Shown here in pieces: positions 26,352-36,074 of a DNA stretch of 47,039 nucleotides. The translations under genes were made by a program, and so were the position numbers. Within the stretch, counting starts at the first letter, position 1. Each line of letters starts with the position of its first letter. The notes under the pieces were generated by a model. The model was not told the origin of the DNA. It saw only the letters and a program-made list of their open reading frames with translations, and made no database searches. Source of the stretch: Methylococcales bacterium (GTDB lineage: Bacteria; Pseudomonadota; Gammaproteobacteria; Methylococcales; Methylomonadaceae); contig JAPLRR010000036.1 of the NCBI GenBank assembly GCA_026399075.1, positions 1 through 47,039 of the forward strand, written 5' to 3'.

Positions 26352-26372
26352 CGGATACCAAAAGGGTATCCG
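26352..26372. repeat. Small hairpin after ssb
   Basis: CGGATACC and GGTATCCG pair around AAAAG, 24 bases after the ssb stop. No T-tract follows, so termination is uncertain. Confidence 0.45.
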
Positions 26373-26498
26373 TGAACCGTTAAATCTTCAGGCTGATATA
26401 GGCGGACAGGCTGCCCGCCATGTCATTATGGTCAAAAGATGGTTATAGCCATTGACCGGACATCCAGCTAACCAGATCAGAGCATACATAGATTACAC

Positions 26499-27383
26499 AT
26501 GTTAATTAAACGACTATTATTAATTTGTTCATTGCCCTCACTGCTTGTGGGATGCGCTGAATTTTTTGGGGAACAGCCCCCAGCTCCGGTTTATGGGGAT
26601 GAATCGGTTGTCTATCAGGAACCCCCTGCCCCATTACCCCAGCCCAAAGCGCCTACCCCTAATCTGGTGATACCCGAACCCATCTATGAAGCACCAGCAG
26701 AGACTGTGGAAATAAAGCCGCTAAAGGAGGCCGCGCCAATCAGGGAAAGGGTTGAAGAATTAAATCCCGAACCCCCAATAACAAAACCGCAAGAAGAGCT
26801 GGCGCAACAGGAACAAGCGAAAATAGAAGCGGCTAAAATAGAGCAGGCGAAAAAGGAACAAGAGGCTTTGCCGCCCGCACAAGATGCCGCAAACGCTGGG
26901 CAAGAAGCCGTGCCAACAACATCACCTGCGCCAGCGCCAGAAGCGCCGAAACCTAGCCCTGTGCCTGTGGTCGAAGCGCCAAAGCCAGTCTATGTTGCGC
27001 CGCCACCCCCGCCTCCGCCGCCCCCACCGCCACCTTTTGAGCCATTAGAAACTTTTGCGCCTTTGTCCCCCGCAGTCGGTGCCTTGGCAATGGCGGCCAA
27101 CCAAAATAGCAAGTCGGGAAACATCCAGTCGGCAACAACCACCATTGAACGCGCCATACGCATTGAGCCTAGAAATGCCACTTTATATTATAAGTTGGCT
27201 TTGCTCAGGTTAAAGCAGTCTAAGCCGCACTTGGCCGAAGACCTGGCCAAAAAAGCGGCGTTATTGGCTTCCAATGATGCCCAGATGAAAAAACACAGCT
27301 GGCTATTGGTTGCCAGGGCCAGGGAAGTGCAAGGCGACATGAAAGGTGGCAAAGAAGCAAGAGCCAAGGCCGAGAAGTTTTAA
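26499..27383 (+). CDS. Proline-rich TPR lipoprotein
   Basis: A 294-residue lipoprotein. The signal peptide MLIKRLLLICSLPSLLVGC ends in a lipobox (LVGC), predicting a lipid anchor. Residues 20-185 are extended and low-complexity, rich in Pro, Ala, Glu and Lys, with a run of 12 or so prolines (about 168-179). The C-terminal 105 residues form TPR-like hairpins (SGNIQSATTTIERAIRIEPRNATLYYKLALLRLKQ). The layout suggests a periplasm-spanning stalk with an interaction domain, as in some peptidoglycan- or Tol-associated proteins. The partner is unknown. The polyproline run should require EF-P for efficient translation. It lies between ssb and recA. Confidence 0.75.
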   Translation: MLIKRLLLICSLPSLLVGCAEFFGEQPPAPVYGDESVVYQEPPAPLPQPKAPTPNLVIPEPIYEAPAETVEIKPLKEAAPIRERVEELNPEPPITKPQEELAQQEQAKIEAAKIEQAKKEQEALPPAQDAANAGQEAVPTTSPAPAPEAPKPSPVPVVEAPKPVYVAPPPPPPPPPPPPFEPLETFAPLSPAVGALAMAANQNSKSGNIQSATTTIERAIRIEPRNATLYYKLALLRLKQSKPHLAEDLAKKAALLASNDAQMKKHSWLLVARAREVQGDMKGGKEARAKAEKF

Positions 27384-27401
27384 GTACTGTGTTATAGAGT
27401 A

Positions 27402-27480
27402 CGAAGTTGGTAAGGCGACACCCTCACCCTCTCCCTTTGGGAGAGGGTGAGGGTGTTTCAAATGTCGTTTTACCAGCTTC
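27402..27480. repeat. Palindromic repeat, CCCTCTCCC family
   Basis: A long imperfect palindrome. The core ACCCTCACCCTCTCCC / GGGAGAGGGTGAGGGT pairs perfectly around a short TTT loop (about 27419-27455). Outer arms pair GAAG...TGGTAA..CGACA with TGTCG..TTACCA..CTTC. It follows the lipoprotein stop by about 18 bases. Relatives lie at 35798, in 39189-39324, in hsdS and at 46854. Confidence 0.85.
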
Positions 27481-27869
27481 GGCTCCATATAGGTAATGTC
27501 TAATGCCCCTGTCCTTTCGCGTTGACACATTCCGCCGCCGTCAATGAATCAAAAGTCGGAGTGCAACGGCTTTAGACGTTGCCGTGCTTGGTAGTGAGTA
27601 CGGCTACGCGTTATATACCACATTGCTAGCCACACGTTAAGGATGCTCACCGTATCACCCCTAGCAAGGTAGATTTATACTTCTACAACGCCCTATTATT
27701 CGGGATAATCCGTAAAGACGTTGCGATGCAACGTCTCTACAGCAGCGGTTATGTCATAGACCTTGCCAAGCTTGGCAAGGGATTAAATCAACACTACCCG
27801 AAGCCTTGTGTCTATGTGATAATAAATAATTAAAGTTAGCCAACACCACTAATCAAGCGGGCATTAAAG
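27481..27869. promoter_or_regulatory. recA upstream region with two palindromes
   Basis: There is no gene here. Two palindromes stand out. The first is GTAAAGACGTTGC / GCAACGTCTCTAC (27712-27740), a dispersed-repeat type with one mismatch. The second is the perfect 20-bp CCTTGCCAAGCTTGGCAAGG (27761-27780), 89 bases before the recA start. A smaller one, GCAACG...CGTTGC, lies near 27561-27581. No LexA box of the CTGT-N8-ACAG type is visible. The recA promoter is probably in the A+T-rich segment 27805-27835. Confidence 0.5.
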
Positions 27870-28913
27870 ATGGATGACAACAAAAAGAAGGCATTAGGCG
27901 CGGCGCTAATGCAGATTGAAAAGCAGTTTGGCAAAGGCTCCGTCATGCGCATGGGCGATGTGGCTGCATCGCGTGACATAGATGTCGTGTCCACCGGTTC
28001 CTTGGGCTTGGATATTGCATTGGGTTGCGGTGGCTTGCCCCGTGGACGTGTTATCGAGATTTATGGGCCTGAGTCCTCTGGTAAAACCACCTTAACCCTA
28101 CAAGTGATTGCCGAAATGCAAAAACTGGGCGGTACGGCGGCATTTGTTGATGCGGAACATGCTTTGGATCCTGGTTATGCTGAAAAAATTGGTGTTAATG
28201 TCGATGAGCTATTGGTATCCCAGCCGGACACGGGCGAGCAGGCTTTAGAAATTACCGATATGCTGGTGCGTTCTGGGGCAGTTGATGTGGTGGTTATTGA
28301 TTCAGTGGCAGCATTAACACCCAAAGCTGAAATTGAAGGCGACATGGGCGATTCGCATATGGGCTTGCAAGCCCGTTTGATGTCCCAAGCCTTACGCAAA
28401 TTAACCGGTAACATCAAACGCTCCAACACCTTGGTTATTTTTATTAACCAAATCCGTATGAAGATTGGGGTGATGTTTGGTAGCCCGGAAACCACCACTG
28501 GCGGTAACGCGCTGAAGTTTTATGCGTCGGTGCGTTTGGATATACGGCGCATAGGATCGGTTAAAAAAGGCGAAGAAGTCATTGGCAACGAAACCCGCGT
28601 AAAAGTGGTTAAAAATAAAGTGGCACCACCTTTTCGGCAAGCTGAGTTTGAAATTTTATACGGTGAAGGTATTTCTTTTTTTGGCGAGCTGGTTGATTTG
28701 GGTGTCAGTTATGGCTTTATCCAAAAAGCAGGTTCTTGGTACAGTTATGGCGATGAAAAAATAGGCCAAGGCAAAGAAAATGTAAAAGCCTTCTTAAAAG
28801 AGCATCCTGAAAAAGCCAAGGAAATTGAAGCCAAAATAAGGGCTGAAGCCTTCAGCAAGGCCCAACCCGTGATTAAATTGCCGATGATAGACCCTGAGCT
28901 TGAAGACTTGTGA
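27870..28913 (+). CDS. recA: Recombinase RecA
   Basis: A 347-residue RecA with N-terminal polymerisation segment ([26 protein letters not shown]), Walker A GPESSGKT (about 66-73), Walker [10 protein letters not shown], loop L1 ([14 protein letters not shown]) and loop L2 ([29 protein letters not shown]), and an acidic C-terminus. It forms ATP-dependent filaments on single-stranded DNA for homologous recombination and stimulates LexA self-cleavage. It heads the common gammaproteobacterial order recA-recX-alaS. Confidence 0.98.
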   Translation: MDDNKKKALGAALMQIEKQFGKGSVMRMGDVAASRDIDVVSTGSLGLDIALGCGGLPRGRVIEIYGPESSGKTTLTLQVIAEMQKLGGTAAFVDAEHALDPGYAEKIGVNVDELLVSQPDTGEQALEITDMLVRSGAVDVVVIDSVAALTPKAEIEGDMGDSHMGLQARLMSQALRKLTGNIKRSNTLVIFINQIRMKIGVMFGSPETTTGGNALKFYASVRLDIRRIGSVKKGEEVIGNETRVKVVKNKVAPPFRQAEFEILYGEGISFFGELVDLGVSYGFIQKAGSWYSYGDEKIGQGKENVKAFLKEHPEKAKEIEAKIRAEAFSKAQPVIKLPMIDPELEDL

Positions 28914-28936
28914 GTGGGTTTACTTTGTTTTAAGCC

Positions 28937-29416
28937 ATGGATGGACAGCAAGCGGGCCTTCATCCGCAACGTATCAAAATTAAGGCCACTTGTCTGCGGT
29001 TATTGGCGGCCAGGGAACATAGCCAAAAAGAACTGGTCACTAAGTTGTTGGCAAAAGGTTGGGCTAAGGACGATATACTGGCCGTTATTGAAGAATTGGC
29101 GCAACAAGGTTGGCAATGCGATTTGAGATATGCGGAAAGTTACGCCAGATCACGCATCAATAAAGGCTATGGCCCCTTAATGCTTGCCTACGAGCTACGC
29201 CAAAAAGGCGTGGGTGACGTTAATCTTGACGACTTAGTGCGCACCATCGCAGGCAGTTGGCAAAATTTGCTGGAACAGGTTTATAGCAAAAAATTTGGCC
29301 GCGATGCCTGTTTAGACCGTCAAGAATGGGCAAAGCGCAGCCGTTTTTTGCTCCAACGCGGTTTTACCGGCACGATGGTTAGCGCGTTATTTAATCATTT
29401 GAACATTAAATTCTAG
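28937..29416 (+). CDS. recX: Regulatory protein RecX
   Basis: A 159-residue, helix-only protein with the three-helix repeats of Rec[60 protein letters not shown], and the C-terminal [19 protein letters not shown]. RecX binds in the groove of the RecA filament and limits its activity. It starts 23 bases after recA, as usual, and precedes alaS by 38 bases. Confidence 0.94.
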   Translation: MDGQQAGLHPQRIKIKATCLRLLAAREHSQKELVTKLLAKGWAKDDILAVIEELAQQGWQCDLRYAESYARSRINKGYGPLMLAYELRQKGVGDVNLDDLVRTIAGSWQNLLEQVYSKKFGRDACLDRQEWAKRSRFLLQRGFTGTMVSALFNHLNIKF

Positions 29417-29454
29417 GGTGCGTTTTAAGCACCATTCTTAAATACATTACTACC

Positions 29455-32064
29455 ATGAAAAAAATGACTAGCGCCCAACTGCGCACCGCCTTCTTGGATT
29501 TCTTTGCACAACGTGGGCATTCCATAGAGCCGTCCAGCTCCCTTGTGCCGGGTAATGACCCCACCTTGTTGTTTACCAACGCAGGTATGGTGCAGTTTAA
29601 GGATGTATTTTTGGGCAGGGAGCAACGGCCTTTCACCAAAGCGGCAACCAGTCAGCGTTGCGTACGGGCAGGCGGTAAGCATAACGACCTTGAAAATGTC
29701 GGCTATACCGCACGCCACCACACATTTTTTGAAATGTTGGGCAATTTTAGTTTTGGCGATTATTTCAAAAAAGACGCCATCCACTACGCTTGGGATTTTT
29801 TGACCAAAGAACTGGAAATCCCCGCCGAAAAACTGTGGATTACCGTGTTTGAAGAAGATGCCGAAGCCGAGCACATTTGGCTGCACGACATCGGCGTATC
29901 ACCACAACGGTTTTCAAAAATCGGCGCAAAAGACAATTTTTGGTCGATGGGCGATGTTGGCCCTTGCGGCCCTTGCACCGAAATTTTTTATGACCACGGC
30001 GAAAATATTCCCGGTGGCCCGCCGGGTTCACCTAATGAAGACGGCGACCGCTATATCGAAGTCTGGAATCTGGTGTTTATGCAGTACGACCGCGCGGCGG
30101 ACGGCACTTTAACGCCGTTGCCCAAACCGTCGGTAGATACCGGCATGGGACTAGAACGCATCAGCGCCGTATTGCAAGGCTTGCACAACAACTACGAAAT
30201 TGATTTGTTCCAACCTGTGCTAAAGGCTGCCGCCAAACTGGCGGGCACGACTGATTTAACGCAAAGTTCCTTGCGTGTGATTGCTGACCATATCCGTTCT
30301 TGTGCGTTCTTAATCGCCGATGGGGTGATGCCTTCCAACGAAGGCCGTGGCTATGTGTTGCGCCGTATTATCCGCCGCGCGATCCGCCACGGTTATCGCT
30401 TAGGCATCCATGAGGTGTTTTTCTTCCAATTGGTGGCTCCGTTGGCAGACGAAATGGGCTTGGCGTTTCCTGAATTAAAAGCCGCGCAAGCCCAAGTTGA
30501 ACGTGTCTTAAAGAAAGAAGAAGAACGCTTTGCCGAAACTTTAGGTCAGGGCATGAAAATCTTGGAAGCCTGTGTCGCCAAACTCGAAGGCACGGTCATC
30601 CCGGGCGAAACCGTGTTCCAACTGTACGACACTTACGGCTTTCCGGTCGATTTAACCGCCGATTTTGCCCGCGAAAACAACTTGACCGTCGATCATGCCG
30701 GCTTTGAGACCGCCATGTCTGCACAGCGCGACCGCGCCCGTTCCGCCAGCAGTTTTGGCGCCGATTACGACCAAGACATCAAACTTGACAGCCAAACCGA
30801 ATTTACGGGCTATACCCACTTGCACGATGAGGCGCATATCATCGCCTTGTTTAAGGAAGGGCAAGCCGTCGATAGCTTAAGCGTAGGCGAACAAGGCCTA
30901 GTCGTGTTGGACAAAACCCCGTTTTATGCCGAATCCGGCGGACAAATTGGCGATAGCGGGCTAATCACAGCGGGTACAGCCGTGTTTGCTGTCAGCGACA
31001 CCCAAAAGCAAGCTGGCACCCTGTTTTTGCATACCGGCAAAGTCAAGTCCGGCGCATTAAGTGTAGGTCAAGTCTGTGGGGCGCAGGTCAATACCGAAAA
31101 CCGCAAAGCCACCGAACTCAACCATTCCGCTACGCACTTGCTACACGCCGCACTACGGCAAACTTTAGGCGAACATGTCACACAAAAAGGCTCTTTAGTG
31201 AATACCGAGCGCCTACGGTTTGACTTTGCCCATTTTGAACCCGTCACCGCTGACCAAATTGACACCCTAGAACGCCTAGTCAACGCACAAATCCGCTTAA
31301 ACAACCCCGTCAACGCCCAAACCATGGCCAAAGACCAAGCCGTACAAGCGGGCGCAATGGCTTTGTTTGGCGAAAAATACGGCGATGAAGTGCGGGTGTT
31401 GACTATCGGCGCATTTTCCACCGAACTGTGTGGCGGCACCCACGTTGAACGCGCGGGTGACATCGGTTGCTTTAAAATCATCAGCGAAACCGGTGTGGCG
31501 GCGGGTGTAAGACGTATCGAAGCGGTCACTGGTGCGGCCTGTATCGACTGGATAGCCCACCGTGACCAAGCCTTAGGGCGTATTGCCGGCGTGTTAAAAA
31601 GCCCTATCGACAAAACGGCGGAAAAAGTTGAGCAATTGCTGGAAAAAAACCGCGCCCTCGAAAAACAACTTGAACGCCTCAATGCCAAATTGGCCAGTTC
31701 AGCAGGTGATGAATTGGGCAAGCAAGCCGTCGAAGTGGCAGGCATTAAAGTATTGGCGGTCAAGTTGGATGTTGATAGCAAAACCCTGCGCGACATGGCC
31801 GACCAACTCAAAAACAAACTGGGCAGTTGCGCCCTAGTGTTGGCGGTGGTTGAAGGTGACAAAGTCAGTTTGGTTGCTGCCGTGTCCAAAGATATCATGG
31901 GACGCGTAAAAGCGGGGGATTTGGTCAATGTTGTCGCCACCCAAGTCGGCGGCAAAGGCGGCGGCAAACCCGATTTAGCCCAAGCGGGCGGCAATAATCC
32001 CGGCGCATTGGCTGCGGCCTTGGCGAGTGTCGTGCCTTGGATGCAATTGCAGTTGGGCGAGTAA
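29455..32064 (+). CDS. alaS: Alanyl-tRNA synthetase
   Basis: An 869-residue class II synthetase (E. coli has 876). The catalytic domain opens [18 protein letters not shown] with motif 1 and 2 segments ([31 protein letters not shown]). The tRNA-recognition region contains [17 protein letters not shown]. The editing domain has [12 protein letters not shown] and the metal-binding Cys659 in CGGTH. The C-terminal C-Ala domain ends with [13 protein letters not shown]. It charges tRNA-Ala and clears mischarged Ser and Gly. It completes recA-recX-alaS. Confidence 0.98.
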   Translation: MKKMTSAQLRTAFLDFFAQRGHSIEPSSSLVPGNDPTLLFTNAGMVQFKDVFLGREQRPFTKAATSQRCVRAGGKHNDLENVGYTARHHTFFEMLGNFSFGDYFKKDAIHYAWDFLTKELEIPAEKLWITVFEEDAEAEHIWLHDIGVSPQRFSKIGAKDNFWSMGDVGPCGPCTEIFYDHGENIPGGPPGSPNEDGDRYIEVWNLVFMQYDRAADGTLTPLPKPSVDTGMGLERISAVLQGLHNNYEIDLFQPVLKAAAKLAGTTDLTQSSLRVIADHIRSCAFLIADGVMPSNEGRGYVLRRIIRRAIRHGYRLGIHEVFFFQLVAPLADEMGLAFPELKAAQAQVERVLKKEEERFAETLGQGMKILEACVAKLEGTVIPGETVFQLYDTYGFPVDLTADFARENNLTVDHAGFETAMSAQRDRARSASSFGADYDQDIKLDSQTEFTGYTHLHDEAHIIALFKEGQAVDSLSVGEQGLVVLDKTPFYAESGGQIGDSGLITAGTAVFAVSDTQKQAGTLFLHTGKVKSGALSVGQVCGAQVNTENRKATELNHSATHLLHAALRQTLGEHVTQKGSLVNTERLRFDFAHFEPVTADQIDTLERLVNAQIRLNNPVNAQTMAKDQAVQAGAMALFGEKYGDEVRVLTIGAFSTELCGGTHVERAGDIGCFKIISETGVAAGVRRIEAVTGAACIDWIAHRDQALGRIAGVLKSPIDKTAEKVEQLLEKNRALEKQLERLNAKLASSAGDELGKQAVEVAGIKVLAVKLDVDSKTLRDMADQLKNKLGSCALVLAVVEGDKVSLVAAVSKDIMGRVKAGDLVNVVATQVGGKGGGKPDLAQAGGNNPGALAAALASVVPWMQLQLGE

Positions 32065-32101
32065 TTGCTTTTTCTGCGCCATAATTAAAAGGAGCATGTT
32101 T

Positions 32102-32521
32102 ATGTACCTTTCAAAACAAACCAACAATAAGCCATTTTTTGGCGCTATGGCCTTAGCTGCCATACTGTTTATGCCATTCAGCGCAATTTTTGCGGCGACA
32201 CCGCCGCAACTTGTGGTAACGCCGCTTGCCAATGGGATTTTGCAGGTCAGTGTCAGCACTGGCACGATCAGTGTTTGTTCAACTGGCGGCACTACTTATG
32301 TTTATCCACCTGTGCCCGCCGGGCGTTGTATTGTTATTGGCAGGGCTGGCAATAGCTCAACGGGTTATCTGCTGACCACCGCCAACTATGTAGGCAGTAA
32401 CGAGGCATTTGTATTCAATAAGACCACAGGCAATATTTTTCAGTGCATGCTCTCCCTTGATTCCCGTTCGAATTTATACGGTGCTTGTAAGATCATTGAT
32501 AATTCATTTAACTTGAGATAG
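32102..32521 (+). CDS. Small secreted protein of unknown function
   Basis: A 139-residue protein with a clear Sec signal peptide: basic start (SKQTNNK), hydrophobic core (FFGAMALAAILFMPFSAIF) and cleavage site AAT near residue 32. The mature part is a small beta-rich domain with three or four cysteines that could form disulfides (VCSTGG, GRCIVIG, QCMLSL, ACKII). AAGGAG lies 7 bases before the ATG at 32102, which decides against the ATG two codons upstream. I do not recognise the family. Confidence 0.65.
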   Translation: MYLSKQTNNKPFFGAMALAAILFMPFSAIFAATPPQLVVTPLANGILQVSVSTGTISVCSTGGTTYVYPPVPAGRCIVIGRAGNSSTGYLLTTANYVGSNEAFVFNKTTGNIFQCMLSLDSRSNLYGACKIIDNSFNLR

Positions 32522-32592
32522 TTGGGTCACTAAACCCTAACTTGATAGGTGATCCAAAAGCCAAGTAGTGGTGGAAAAATATTTCAACACAT

Positions 32593-32639
32593 GTGGGAGC
32601 GGCGTTATCCGCATAGTGCGGATAACGCCGCTCCTACAC
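32593..32639. repeat. Palindromic repeat, GGAGCGGCGTTATCCGC type
   Basis: A stem of about 21 bp (GTGGGAGCGGCGTTATCCG with its complement ending CTCCTACAC) around TAG, with one mismatch. The rest of the gene-free stretch 32522-32875 shows no further feature beyond the short upstream region of topB. Confidence 0.85.
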
Positions 32640-32875
32640 TGAAAAATCATTTCACGTACTTGCGTAAGCTTTTTCTTGCACGTTCCTTAGTTTTTGAACA
32701 ATTAGGTTTCATCAGCAATCTTCAATATCTCCGTAAAGAGCGGGCCTTTAGGCTTTTCTTGCCAGTGGCCCCAAACGTTGTTGGGTTGATGCGTATTCCC
32801 TCGACGGCAGCAGCCACTTTTGCTTAAAGCCATTGCCGTAAAATTCCTGAGCTTATGGCCATCCTTTAACTCCCC

Positions 32876-35197
32876 ATGAAAGTCATCCTAACCGAAAAGC
32901 CCTCAGTCGCCCGTGATATTGCCAAATGCCTACGCATCAGCAATAAACGGGATGGTTATTTTGAAGGCAACGGTTATCAAATTACCTGGGCGTTTGGGCA
33001 TTTGGTCGAATTAAAAGAACCTGACGACTATCATGCCGAATGGAAGCGCTGGACGCTCGCTGCCTTGCCCCTCATTCCCCAAGAATTTGGCCTTAAAGCA
33101 CGGGGTGACGCGTCTGCTCAAAAGCAATTGAACCTCATCAAACATCTGTTTGCCAGTGCGGATGAGCTGGTTTGCGCCACGGATGCGGGACGGGAAGGCG
33201 AGCTGATTTTCCGCTATATACTGGCATGGGCGAATTGCCAGCAAAAACCATTTAAACGCCTGTGGATCAGCTCTTTAACCGATGAGTCCATACTCACAGG
33301 CTTTGCCCACTTACAGGATGGCCACGCCTACGACGGCCTTTATCGGGCGGCTAAGTGCCGTAGTGAATCCGATTGGCTAGTGGGTTTGAACGCAACGCGT
33401 TTGTATACGCTCAAATTCGGCCAACAAGGCGCATTGTGGACGATAGGCCGTGTTCAGACCCCCGTATTGGCGATGATTGTCCAAAGGGATAGTGACATCG
33501 CCAACTTTATCCCTAAAGATTTTTGGGAACTGCATACGCTTTATCGGGAAACGGATTTTCAGTTTGTCGGCGGGCGTTTTGACCAAAAAGCCGCTGCTGA
33601 AGCGTTGCTAGCGCAAATTGAAGGGCAGGCATTTGCAGTCACCTCAGTCAAAGGTAAGCGCGAGTTGGCCCACCCGCCTTTATTGTATGACCTGACTGAA
33701 TTGCAAAAGGACATGAGTGTCCGGTATGGTTTTACCGCCGAACACACCTTAAGCTGTGCCCAGCAATTGTACGAGAAAAAACACAGCACGTATCCTCGTA
33801 CCGACAGCCGCTGTTTATCCGAAGACATGAAGCCCGGCATCAAAGCCTTGCTGGAAAAATTACGCCACAATTTTGCAGCACCCATCGCCGGATTGAACTT
33901 TGATAAGCTCACTATGGGCAGCCGCTATTTTAATGATGCCAAAGTCAGCGACCACCATGCCATTATTCCCACCACCACGCTGCCGGGGTCTTTAACGCCG
34001 GACGAGGGCAAAGTGTATGAAGCGATTGCCCTGCGTTTTATTGCGGTTTTTTATCCACCTTGCGTCAAACAAATCACGACGGTTTTGGGTCAAGTTTTGC
34101 AGATACCGTTTAAAACCACAGGCACGATTATCGAGGCACCTGGTTGGCAAGTTTTGTACAAAGCCCATCAAGCTACCACAGATGGCGACAGTAAAATTTT
34201 ACCGCCTTTTGTACCAGGCGAAACAGGAAGCCAGCAACCGACGATTAAGCCCGGTAAAACCACGCCACCCAAAGCCTATAATGAAGCGACCTTGCTGGGG
34301 ATGATGGAGTCCGCCGGAAAAACCTGTGATGATGAAACGCTCAAAGAAGCCCTGAAAGAAAAAGGTTTGGGCACACCTGCCACCCGCGCCGCGATTATTG
34401 AAGTGTTGATCAAGCGCAACTACATCCAGCGGCAAAAAAAGCTGTTGCTAAGCACCGAAGCAGGCCGCTACTTGATTTCCATCATCGCCGATGAGCCGCT
34501 AAAGTCAGCGGCGATGACCGGCGAATGGGAAGCCAAGCTAAAAAAAATAGAGCATCAGGCTTATGATCCCGGGCAATTTATGGCCGAGATTATCGAATTT
34601 ACCCAAAAAATAACCGACGGGGCCGACCAGCCGCTTTATGACGCTAGCCAGTTGGGCCGTTGTCCTGCCTGCCAACACGTCATTATTGAAGGTAAACAAG
34701 GTTATGGTTGTAGCCAATGGAAACAAGGTTGTAAATTTGTATTATGGAAGCAGGCATTTGGCCTGACCATTAGCCGCGATATGGCTAGCCAATTGCTACA
34801 ATTGGGCCGGACTCTGGGTGCTTATGCCATCAATACCGGGGGTTTGGTGTTTCATGCCCCGCTTACCCTTAGTGCCGCTGGTGAAGTAGGTTTTGCCAAA
34901 CCCCAAACCCCGGCGCTACAAAACCTAGGTGATGTGCTAGCAAATTGCCCATTGTGTAACGGAAAGATTATTGAAACACCGAAAGCCTATAGCTGTAGCG
35001 AATGGCGTAACGGTTGTAAGGCAGTCATTTGGAAGACGATTGCCCACAAAAAAATAAGCCCATCCATGGCCAAAAAATTGCTGGGCAAAGGTGAAACAGG
35101 TGTTTTAAAAGGCTTTAAATCGGCTAAAGGCACGGAGTTTGAAGCCAATCTAAAGCTAGTGGATGGCAAGGTTGAGTTGGATTTTTCTGGGCGTTAA
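32876..35197 (+). CDS. topB: DNA topoisomerase III
   Basis: A 773-residue type IA topoisomerase. The TOPRIM domain has Glu7 (LTEKPSVA) and DAGREGE (from residue 103). The catalytic tyrosine is about residue 306 in STYPRTDSR. The body resembles E. coli TopB (653 residues). The extra C-terminus holds two repeats of a domain with Cys pairs (GRCPACQ ... GCSQWKQGCKFVLWK and NCPLCNGK ... SCSEWRNGCKAVIWK), typical of long TopB forms. It decatenates DNA and removes recombination intermediates, working on single-stranded regions. A second ssb follows 101 bases downstream, as often seen in mobile elements. Confidence 0.95.
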   Translation: MKVILTEKPSVARDIAKCLRISNKRDGYFEGNGYQITWAFGHLVELKEPDDYHAEWKRWTLAALPLIPQEFGLKARGDASAQKQLNLIKHLFASADELVCATDAGREGELIFRYILAWANCQQKPFKRLWISSLTDESILTGFAHLQDGHAYDGLYRAAKCRSESDWLVGLNATRLYTLKFGQQGALWTIGRVQTPVLAMIVQRDSDIANFIPKDFWELHTLYRETDFQFVGGRFDQKAAAEALLAQIEGQAFAVTSVKGKRELAHPPLLYDLTELQKDMSVRYGFTAEHTLSCAQQLYEKKHSTYPRTDSRCLSEDMKPGIKALLEKLRHNFAAPIAGLNFDKLTMGSRYFNDAKVSDHHAIIPTTTLPGSLTPDEGKVYEAIALRFIAVFYPPCVKQITTVLGQVLQIPFKTTGTIIEAPGWQVLYKAHQATTDGDSKILPPFVPGETGSQQPTIKPGKTTPPKAYNEATLLGMMESAGKTCDDETLKEALKEKGLGTPATRAAIIEVLIKRNYIQRQKKLLLSTEAGRYLISIIADEPLKSAAMTGEWEAKLKKIEHQAYDPGQFMAEIIEFTQKITDGADQPLYDASQLGRCPACQHVIIEGKQGYGCSQWKQGCKFVLWKQAFGLTISRDMASQLLQLGRTLGAYAINTGGLVFHAPLTLSAAGEVGFAKPQTPALQNLGDVLANCPLCNGKIIETPKAYSCSEWRNGCKAVIWKTIAHKKISPSMAKKLLGKGETGVLKGFKSAKGTEFEANLKLVDGKVELDFSGR

Positions 35198-35298
35198 GTG
35201 GTTTTGCAAAATGCTGGCTAAAAAAATATTTTTTATTTTGGACGCTAGCCCAAAGCAACCGATAATAACAGTATTGTTAATTTAAGTAAGGGATAAAG

Positions 35299-35736
35299 AT
35301 GAGTAATGTGTTTAGTGGGGTATGTACAGTGGGCCGTGATGCTGAAGTCCGGTATGCCCAGTCCGGGATGGCCGTGTTAAGTTTCACTGTGGCCAACAAT
35401 ATTGGTTTTGGTGATAAGCAGCAAACCTTATGGATACAAGTGGCCTTGTTTGGTAAGCGCGCGGAAGGCTCACTTAAGGATTACCTTAAAAAAGGCCAAC
35501 AAGTTTTTGTATCTGGTGAGCTAACCCAGCGTGAATATCGGGCTAATGATGGTACAACCAAAACCAGCCTGGATTTGAATGCCACGATTGTTGATTTGGT
35601 CGGCAAGCGTAATGAGTCCAGCCAGCCCCAACAAAGCTACCCACCATCGGCGGCGCGTGAACCAGCACCCGCGCGGCAACAAGCAACTGGCTATGATAAT
35701 TTCGATGCACCTTATGATGATGGCATCCCCTTCTGA
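35299..35736 (+). CDS. Second single-stranded DNA-binding protein
   Basis: A 145-residue SSB paralogue: OB-fold (MSNVFSGVCTVGRDAEVRYAQSGMAVLSFTVAN, then LWIQVALFGKRAEGSLKDYLKKGQQVFVSGEL), short Gln/Pro/Ala linker and acidic tip YDDGIPF. It differs clearly from the SSB at 25834. AAGGGA precedes the ATG. With topB it forms a pair often found in integrative elements, although no conjugation genes are visible here. It may serve recombination rather than bulk replication. Confidence 0.92.
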   Translation: MSNVFSGVCTVGRDAEVRYAQSGMAVLSFTVANNIGFGDKQQTLWIQVALFGKRAEGSLKDYLKKGQQVFVSGELTQREYRANDGTTKTSLDLNATIVDLVGKRNESSQPQQSYPPSAAREPAPARQQATGYDNFDAPYDDGIPF

Positions 35737-35797
35737 TTGAGTTACCTTGTCACAGTTAGGTAAAGCATATAAAAACAATAAATTGTGCGGCACATAG

Positions 35798-35890
35798 CCC
35801 CCTCTCCCTGTGGGGGAGGATTGGGGTGAGGGGATAAAATCAAGTAGTTAAACCCCCTCATCCCAACCTTCTCCCTGAGGGAGAAGGCGC
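35798..35890. repeat. Compound palindromic repeat, CCCTCTCCC family
   Basis: Two C/T-rich palindromes face each other: CCCCCTCTCCCTGTGGGGGA with GGATTGGGGTGAGGGG, then CCCCCTCATCCCAACC with TTCTCCCTGAGGGAGAA. The inner halves GGTTGGGGTGAGGGG-like and CCCCTCATCCCAACC also pair across the A+T-rich middle. It separates ssb2 from the type I restriction operon. The remainder up to 36074 shows no gene. Confidence 0.85.
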
Positions 35891-36074
35891 TTTCTGACTT
35901 GTGTAAGTTGATCGTAAAGGGCCAAACGGATAGGCTGACATAACAGCCCGCAAATACTGGTATGTCCTACGACAAGCTAACCTCAACTGGCAAACGGGCA
36001 ATGGCAATAAATTTTCCAACAAACAGGGAACCTCTGGACGATTTTTAGTGGAAATTGAGCAAGGACAAACCAAC

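Noticed and set aside
27384..27410. LexA-like box after the lipoprotein gene (ACTGTGTTATAGAGTAC)
   Set aside because: The second half-site is GTAC rather than ACAG, and the sequence is the edge of the palindromic repeat, also seen near 46840.
31068..31994. 308-codon minus-strand frame opposite alaS
   Set aside because: It is an antisense shadow of alaS; the alaS protein is complete and conserved.
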